Positions 6,034 to 10,974 of a stretch of DNA of 10,974 bases are shown here, piece after piece; position 1 is the first letter of the stretch; each line of letters opens with the position of its first letter. The DNA is taken from assembly GCA_009784305.1 (NCBI GenBank), contig WRBZ01000019.1, positions 1-10,974 on the forward strand. Direction: 5' to 3'. This stretch comes from Synergistaceae bacterium (GTDB lineage: Bacteria; Synergistota; Synergistia; Synergistales; Aminobacteriaceae). A model generated the notes under the pieces. That model did not search any database and was not told the origin of the DNA. It was given only the letters and a program-made list of their open reading frames with translations. The translations under genes and the position numbers were made by a program.

Positions 6034-7218
6034 ATGAAGCGTTACACAGGAACAACCGTGCGAGGGATAAGAATGCCGATAGTCCGGAAAGGCGACGACT
6101 TGGTCCGCATAGTATCGGATAACCTCATTGAGGCTGCGAAAGTAACCCCGTTTGATTTTCATGACCGCGATATAGTTGGGGTAACAGAGTCTTTTCTTGC
6201 AAGGAGCCAGGCAAACTTCGTCTCTTTAGACAATATAGCGGAGGATATTTCCACACTCGCGCCACGGGGGGATATTGCTATAGCGTTCCCTATACTAAGC
6301 CGCAACAGATTTTTACTTTTGCTTAAAGGAATCGTAAAAGGGATTTCAGGGAAGGTAAGAACATATTTATCATACCCGGGAGATGAAGTGGGCAATCTAA
6401 TAATCGACCCCATAAACTATCTTGAGAATAAACATAAATTATCGTCGGAGTGTTTTAACGAGGAGGAATGGGAAAAAGTATTCGGGCGTTATATTCACAT
6501 ATTTACCGGAATTGACTATGTAAAACTATATCAGGAAGTTGACCCTGCAAGGATAGAAATTTGGTTTGTAAATAACCCTGCCGACATTTTGCAGTTTGAT
6601 AAGAATATCATTTTAGCGAGCATCCATGCGCGTTTTGTTCAGAAAGAAATGCTGCTCAAATCGGGCGCGTCATGGGTTTTGACATTGGACGAAGTTTGTC
6701 GCTCACCGCGGGAAGATGCGGGATATAATGAAGAATTCGGCCTTCTCGGTTCAAACCTCTCCGATAATGATGCGGTAAAACTTTTTCCCCGCGATTCGAA
6801 AATATTTGTAAACAAGCTTCATGATGAACTGTTCAGGTTAACCGGAAAAAACATTGAAGTCCTCGTGTATGGAGACGGAGCTTTCAAAGACCCTGCCTGC
6901 GGCATTTGGGAACTTGCAGACCCAGTCGTATCTCCGGGATATACGGAAGGGCTTAACGGGACACCGTCAGAAGTAAAACTTAAGCTTATAGCGGATGGGA
7001 CAAAAGGCGACGCGGGAAGCGCAAGCGAGATAGTCAAAAAAACCATTGCAGATAAACATAAGGAAAAAAATATTGACAATAAACTGGCTTTAGGAACAAC
7101 TCCCCGCCGTTATCATGACTTGATAGGCTCGCTATGCGACCTGACTTCAGGTTCAGGAGACAAGGGAACGCCCGTCGTTCATATTTCAGGATACTTCGAC
7201 ACTTATATAGACGATTAA
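6034..7218 (+). CDS. CofE-like protein (coenzyme F420-0:L-glutamate ligase family)
   Basis: This is a 394-residue cytoplasmic protein of the F420_ligase family (PF01996). True CofE adds glutamate to F420-0 using GTP. The N-terminal VRKGDDLVRIV and DIVGVTESFLARSQ match the CofE start, and LTGKNIEVLVYGDGAFKDP matches the metal/nucleotide-binding TGK..VGVIITDTNG region. Other conserved-looking blocks are SRNRFLLLLKGI, LSYPGDEVGN, YNEEFGLLGSN, GIWELADPVVSPGYT and a C-terminal GTTPRR followed by IGSLCDLTSGSGDKGTPVV. At about 400 residues it belongs to the longer form found in many anaerobic bacteria, not the roughly 250-residue archaeal enzyme. ATG 6034 has AAAGGAAG eight bases upstream and is preferred over TTG 6016. 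It ends 11 bases before uvrA. No other F420 biosynthesis gene is present here, so the actual substrate is unknown. Confidence 0.82.
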   Translation: MKRYTGTTVRGIRMPIVRKGDDLVRIVSDNLIEAAKVTPFDFHDRDIVGVTESFLARSQANFVSLDNIAEDISTLAPRGDIAIAFPILSRNRFLLLLKGIVKGISGKVRTYLSYPGDEVGNLIIDPINYLENKHKLSSECFNEEEWEKVFGRYIHIFTGIDYVKLYQEVDPARIEIWFVNNPADILQFDKNIILASIHARFVQKEMLLKSGASWVLTLDEVCRSPREDAGYNEEFGLLGSNLSDNDAVKLFPRDSKIFVNKLHDELFRLTGKNIEVLVYGDGAFKDPACGIWELADPVVSPGYTEGLNGTPSEVKLKLIADGTKGDAGSASEIVKKTIADKHKEKNIDNKLALGTTPRRYHDLIGSLCDLTSGSGDKGTPVVHISGYFDTYIDD

Positions 7219-7229
7219 GTAATTTTATC

Positions 7230-10151
7230 TTGAACGAATTTATCAGCATAAAAGGCGCAAGAGAGCATAATCTAAAAAATATCAACGTTGACATACCGCG
7301 CGGAAAACTCGTAGTGATAACGGGGCCGTCAGGATCGGGAAAATCATCCCTTGCGTTTGATACATTGTACGCCGAAGGACAAAGACGCTATGTGGAGTCG
7401 CTATCAGCTTACGCAAGACAATTCCTCGGCGTACAAAAAAAGCCCGATGTGGACGACATATCGGGTTTGTCTCCGGCAATATCGATAGAACAAAAGGGAA
7501 CCGGGCATAACCCCAGGTCAATAGTCGGAACGGTTACTGAAATTTACGATTACCTGCGCCTGCTGTTCGGACGCGTGGGAGTACCGTATTGTCCGCAATG
7601 CGGAAAAGCGGTGCATCGCCATTCGATCGATGAAATATTGGAGATAATATTTCGCGACTACATGGATAAAAAGGTCGAGATACTCTCTCCCATAGTACGA
7701 AGGAAAAAAGGAGAATTCAAAAACCTGTTCGCCCGGTCCAGAGAAAAAGGATATATGCGGGTCCGCGTTGACGGCTCAATTCTATATCTTGAGGAAGAGA
7801 TATCTTTAGACAAGAAAAAGCTTCACTCGATAGAGATAGTCGTCGATCGTTTGAAAATCTCACCTGAGCGCAGGCCAAGAATCGCTGAATCCGTTGAAGC
7901 TGCGCTGAGGCTGTCCGAAGGATATCTGCTCATCGCGGGTGAAGATATTGGAGCGGAACGACTGATAACCGAAAATTACGCCTGCCCGGATTGCGATGTG
8001 GCTTTGCCGCAAATAGAGCCAAGGCTTTTCTCATTCAACAGCCCCATAGGCGCCTGCCCGGATTGTTCGGGGCTTGGAAGTCATGAACATTTTTCTGAAG
8101 AATTAGCTGTCGACCCTACCCGTCCGATATCGGAAGGAGCTCTCCTTCCATGGAAAAAAAAGCACTACATGCTGACAAAATTAGAGCTTTTTGCCGCTCA
8201 CAAAAAATGGAGTAATATTTTAAATGCTCCTTATTGTAAATTGCCTCAAAACGTGCGGGATTTCGTACTTAACGGAACAGATGAACGAATCCCCATGCCA
8301 TGGGTAGACAGCGCCGGGACTGAGAAAACTTATAACGGCGGATATGAAGGGCTTCTGCCATGGATAGAGAAAAGGTTCAATGAAACCGAATCGGAAGCAA
8401 CCACAGAAGAAATGGCGTCATATAGGATTGAAGATGTATGTAAATCATGCAACGGGTTGAGGCTACGCCCGGAGGCTTTGAAAGTGAAAGTGGGAGGATA
8501 CGGGATAGGAGAGCTTTCAAATATGCCCGTCGATGAACTGATTAATGTCATTTCATCGTTTGAACTGGGAAAAACCGATACCCATATTGTGGAACAGGTG
8601 CTGTCAGAAGTCAAAAAACGACTGGAATTCCTTGTCGACGTAGGGGTCGGGTATCTTTCTCTTCTTCGACGCGCGGATACGCTTTCCGGCGGTGAGAGTC
8701 AAAGGATAAAGCTTGCCACTCAAATCGGTTCAAAGCTTTCGGGGGTGCTTTATATACTTGACGAACCAACCATAGGGTTACATTCACGCGATACCGAAAG
8801 GCTTGTAAAAACGCTTTATTCTATAAGAGACCTTGGCAACAGCGTGATAGTTGTCGAGCATGACAGAGAGACCATAAAAGCAGCGGATGCGATAATAGAA
8901 ATCGGTCCAGCTGCCGGTGAAATGGGCGGAAATATAGTTCAGTCAGGCAGCTATGTGGAGGTTTACAACTCGGATACTTTAACAGGCAAGTATCTCAGAG
9001 GCGAAGCTACAGGAATCTTTATAAGCATTCCGGAGCCTGAGCATGATATCCCCCAAAAAGGGAGAAAAATAAGGAAAACATTAAATAAACAGGATATATG
9101 CGGCACAAACCCTAAACGCCGTTCGCCTCAGGGATGGATAGCTTTGAAGGAAGTTGGGCATAATAATCTCAAAAACATAGATGTTAAGATACCGACCGGG
9201 GTATTTACCTGTGTTACCGGCGTATCGGGTTCGGGAAAAAGCAGCCTTGTTTACGACGTATTATATAAAGGAATGCGCCGGCTCATGGACAAGGATTACA
9301 GAGAACGCGCCGGGAAATGCAAGGATATAAGCGGTTGGGAGAGTATTGAAAACATTGTGCTGGTGGATCAAAGCCCGATAGGAAGAACCCCCAGGTCCAA
9401 CCCTGCAACATATACCGGCGTATTTTCCCTTATAAGGGAGCATTTCGCGGGGCTGCCAGAAGCAAAGATAAGAGGCTATAACGCCGGACGATTCAGTTTC
9501 AACGTAAAGGGCGGCCGATGCGAAGCTTGCGGCGGAGCAGGGTCAGTAAAAGTTTCGATGCTTTTCATGGCAGATATCTACGTTGACTGCGAAATATGCG
9601 GCGGAACAAGGTATAACCATGAAACGCATGAAGTTAAGTACAAGGGAAAATCCATATCGGACGTTCTCAATATGAGCGTTGATGAAGCGGTGATTTTTTT
9701 CTCAGAAATCCCGCGTATATCTTCAAAACTCGCATTGATAAAAGAAGCGGGGCTTGGTTACATAAAACTCGGTCAATCAGCTCTTACGCTTTCGGGGGGA
9801 GAAGCGCAACGCGTGAAATTATCGAGGGAGCTTTCAAAAAAGTTCGGAGGACATACGCTTTACCTGCTTGACGAGCCTACGACGGGATTGTTTTATACGG
9901 ACGTTCAGAAATTGCTTGAGATTGTAGCAAGAATCACAAACCAGGGGAACAGTGTATTGTTCATTGAACATAACCTCGATGTCCTGCTCTCCTCAGACTG
10001 GATAATAGATTTAGGCCCGGACGGAGGAACAGGCGGCGGGGAAATAGTTGTGCAAGGAACGCCAGAACAGATAATTTCAAAATGTAAGGGCTATACATCG
10101 AAATTTCTCGGGGAATACATGACCGAAATAGAGAAAAGCAATGCAGTATAA
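7230..10151 (+). CDS. uvrA: Excinuclease ABC subunit A
   Basis: UvrA is the DNA-damage sensor of nucleotide excision repair; it forms a dimer, binds UvrB and hands damaged DNA to it. From the TTG at 7230 it has 973 residues. It has two ABC ATPase modules: Walker A GPSGSGKS (32-39) with signature LSGGES (485-490) and LDEPTIGLH (510-518); and Walker A GVSGSGKS (664-671) with signature LSGGEA (854-859) and LDEPTTGLF (880-888). Zinc modules are C252/C255 with C276/C279, and C764/C767 with C787/C790. The start EFISIKGAREHNLKNI is the canonical N-terminus, which is why I take TTG 7230 over an upstream ATG at 7134 inside the CofE-like gene. The ribosome site before the TTG is weak, and with an 11-base gap translational coupling is likely. 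One deviation is GLF where GLH is usual in the second D-loop. No obvious SOS box is seen. Confidence 0.96.
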   Translation: MNEFISIKGAREHNLKNINVDIPRGKLVVITGPSGSGKSSLAFDTLYAEGQRRYVESLSAYARQFLGVQKKPDVDDISGLSPAISIEQKGTGHNPRSIVGTVTEIYDYLRLLFGRVGVPYCPQCGKAVHRHSIDEILEIIFRDYMDKKVEILSPIVRRKKGEFKNLFARSREKGYMRVRVDGSILYLEEEISLDKKKLHSIEIVVDRLKISPERRPRIAESVEAALRLSEGYLLIAGEDIGAERLITENYACPDCDVALPQIEPRLFSFNSPIGACPDCSGLGSHEHFSEELAVDPTRPISEGALLPWKKKHYMLTKLELFAAHKKWSNILNAPYCKLPQNVRDFVLNGTDERIPMPWVDSAGTEKTYNGGYEGLLPWIEKRFNETESEATTEEMASYRIEDVCKSCNGLRLRPEALKVKVGGYGIGELSNMPVDELINVISSFELGKTDTHIVEQVLSEVKKRLEFLVDVGVGYLSLLRRADTLSGGESQRIKLATQIGSKLSGVLYILDEPTIGLHSRDTERLVKTLYSIRDLGNSVIVVEHDRETIKAADAIIEIGPAAGEMGGNIVQSGSYVEVYNSDTLTGKYLRGEATGIFISIPEPEHDIPQKGRKIRKTLNKQDICGTNPKRRSPQGWIALKEVGHNNLKNIDVKIPTGVFTCVTGVSGSGKSSLVYDVLYKGMRRLMDKDYRERAGKCKDISGWESIENIVLVDQSPIGRTPRSNPATYTGVFSLIREHFAGLPEAKIRGYNAGRFSFNVKGGRCEACGGAGSVKVSMLFMADIYVDCEICGGTRYNHETHEVKYKGKSISDVLNMSVDEAVIFFSEIPRISSKLALIKEAGLGYIKLGQSALTLSGGEAQRVKLSRELSKKFGGHTLYLLDEPTTGLFYTDVQKLLEIVARITNQGNSVLFIEHNLDVLLSSDWIIDLGPDGGTGGGEIVVQGTPEQIISKCKGYTSKFLGEYMTEIEKSNAV

Positions 10152-10174
10152 GTATTAGCTCTGGGACAAATAAA

Positions 10175-10903
10175 ATGCTTAATACAATGATACTTTACGC
10201 AATCACATGTTTTACAGGGGCAATGATTCAATCGCTTTGTGGCTTTGGATCGGGTATGGTTTTAATGTCAGCCCTGCCGCATTTTATTCACTCGTACTCG
10301 TTTTCACTGGTTCTTTCCACTCTTGCGTCACTTGTAACATGCGTCTCTATCGTGGCAAAGGAATATAGACACATCAACGTACGGATGATAATTCCAGTGA
10401 TCATAGGTAACGTGGTTGCCATAACATCCGTTATGCTTTTTTGGAGCGGAGACGCAGACAGCGCCATGAAAAAAATACTCGGAGGTTTTCTTATACTTCT
10501 CAGTTTGTATTTTGTTTTTTTAAACAGGAATATAAGAATAAAACCTACACTCAAAGCAGGATTATTGACCGGATTAATCGGCGGAACGGCAAATGCTTTT
10601 TTTTCAATGGGCGGGCCTCCGATCGCTTTATATATGATGGCAGCTTCCAAAAACACAAAAGAGTACATTGCGTCCTCACAGGCATATTTTTGTTTTTCTG
10701 CCATATATGTGACGATTTCGAGGTATATGCGCGGAATGGTAACGAATGACGTTTGGCCGTTTATTTTGGCGGGAGTGCCTTTAGTAGCCATTGGGACTTG
10801 GGTGGGGCTGAAACTGTTCGGATTGCTCAACGAAGAAAAACTGAGATTTACTATTTATATATTTATGGCTGCAAGCGGAGCTGTTATGATATTGACAAAT
10901 TGA
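10175..10903 (+). CDS. TSUP (TauE/SafE) family membrane transporter
   Basis: This 242-residue, strongly hydrophobic protein is of the TSUP family, whose members move sulfite, sulfoacetate, taurine or related small anions across the membrane. About seven membrane helices can be drawn (near 5-27, 42-61, 71-90, 99-117, 127-150, 163-182, 195-214, 224-241). Family marks are the N-terminal IQSLCGFGSGMVL (18-30) and the mid-protein GLIGGTANAFFSMGGPP (133-149), the repeated glycine-rich half-motifs of the family. Length is normal. The start at 10175 is 23 bases after the uvrA stop; GGGA upstream is a modest ribosome site, and ATG 10187 is a possible alternative. Proximity to uvrA suggests cotranscription but no shared function. 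The substrate cannot be read from the sequence. Confidence 0.85.
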   Translation: MLNTMILYAITCFTGAMIQSLCGFGSGMVLMSALPHFIHSYSFSLVLSTLASLVTCVSIVAKEYRHINVRMIIPVIIGNVVAITSVMLFWSGDADSAMKKILGGFLILLSLYFVFLNRNIRIKPTLKAGLLTGLIGGTANAFFSMGGPPIALYMMAASKNTKEYIASSQAYFCFSAIYVTISRYMRGMVTNDVWPFILAGVPLVAIGTWVGLKLFGLLNEEKLRFTIYIFMAASGAVMILTN

Positions 10904-10958
10904 TTGAGAAATTTAATTTGAGAAGAAAGCATCATTTGAAATGGTGGAGGATTTTCTC

Positions 10959-10974
10959 GTGGTTTCACATAAAA
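10959..10974 (+). CDS. Start of a further gene, cut by the window edge
   Basis: GTG at 10959 opens a frame reading M-V-S-H-K to the end of the window. GGTGGAGG (10943-10950) lies eight bases before it, a very good ribosome binding site. An in-frame ATG at 10941 is possible but has only a poor site and would place GGAGG inside the coding region. Five residues are too few to name a product. No terminator lies between it and the TSUP gene. Confidence 0.5.

Noticed and set aside
7134..7229. Upstream ATG extending uvrA by 32 residues
   Set aside because: It overlaps the CofE-like gene by 85 bases, encodes an arginine-rich stretch unlike any UvrA start, and the canonical UvrA N-terminus begins right at TTG 7230.
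10288..10830. Long open frame (180 residues) opposite the TSUP gene
   Set aside because: It has no recognisable domain and mirrors the hydrophobic codon pattern of the TSUP gene; a shadow of the real gene.

Overview
The window comes from a bacterial chromosome of moderate GC content. Shine-Dalgarno sites are strong, and several genes start at TTG or GTG. A Veg-family protein, a DUF3084 membrane protein, a long-tau DnaX and the roughly 400-residue bacterial CofE-like protein point to a Firmicutes-like anaerobe or a member of Synergistota. Synergistota is my preferred guess, but it rests on gene content and not on any marker I could test. I see no transposase, integrase, CRISPR array, tRNA or rRNA.

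Layout. Bases 1-3369 are read leftwards: a Veg-like protein (3369-3142) with a strong extended -10 promoter and its own terminator, then a DUF3084 two-helix/coiled-coil membrane protein (2960-1827), then dnaX (1821-1). The last two are tightly coupled: the last two codons of the DUF3084 gene also serve as the dnaX ribosome binding site. From 3483 everything is read rightwards: an exported ankyrin-repeat protein, an extracytoplasmic solute-binding protein, a CofE-like protein, uvrA, a TSUP/TauE-SafE membrane protein, and the first codons of one more gene at the right edge. Gaps on this strand are 11-79 bases and I see no convincing terminator between the genes, so they may form one transcript. 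The only gene-poor stretches are 2961-3141 (promoter candidate plus terminator) and 3370-3482 (divergent control region); both are shorter than 300 bases.

Main finding. The solute-binding protein at 4348-5976 has the right parts in the wrong order. After a signal peptide it starts with what is normally the C-terminal half of a family 5 (OppA/DppA-type) binding protein and ends with the normal N-terminal half, including the KWHDG and GTGPF motifs. This is what a natural circular permutation looks like. No permease or ATPase genes lie beside it.

Second finding. The dnaX linker just after clamp-loader domain III carries a tandem 7-bp repeat. Both alternative frames stop within five codons of the repeat, so gain or loss of one unit would give a gamma-length DnaX. 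Whether this happens cannot be told from one sequence.

Of the remaining genes, uvrA and dnaX are ordinary DNA repair and replication genes. The CofE-like protein has no F420 biosynthesis partners here, and its job is unknown to me.
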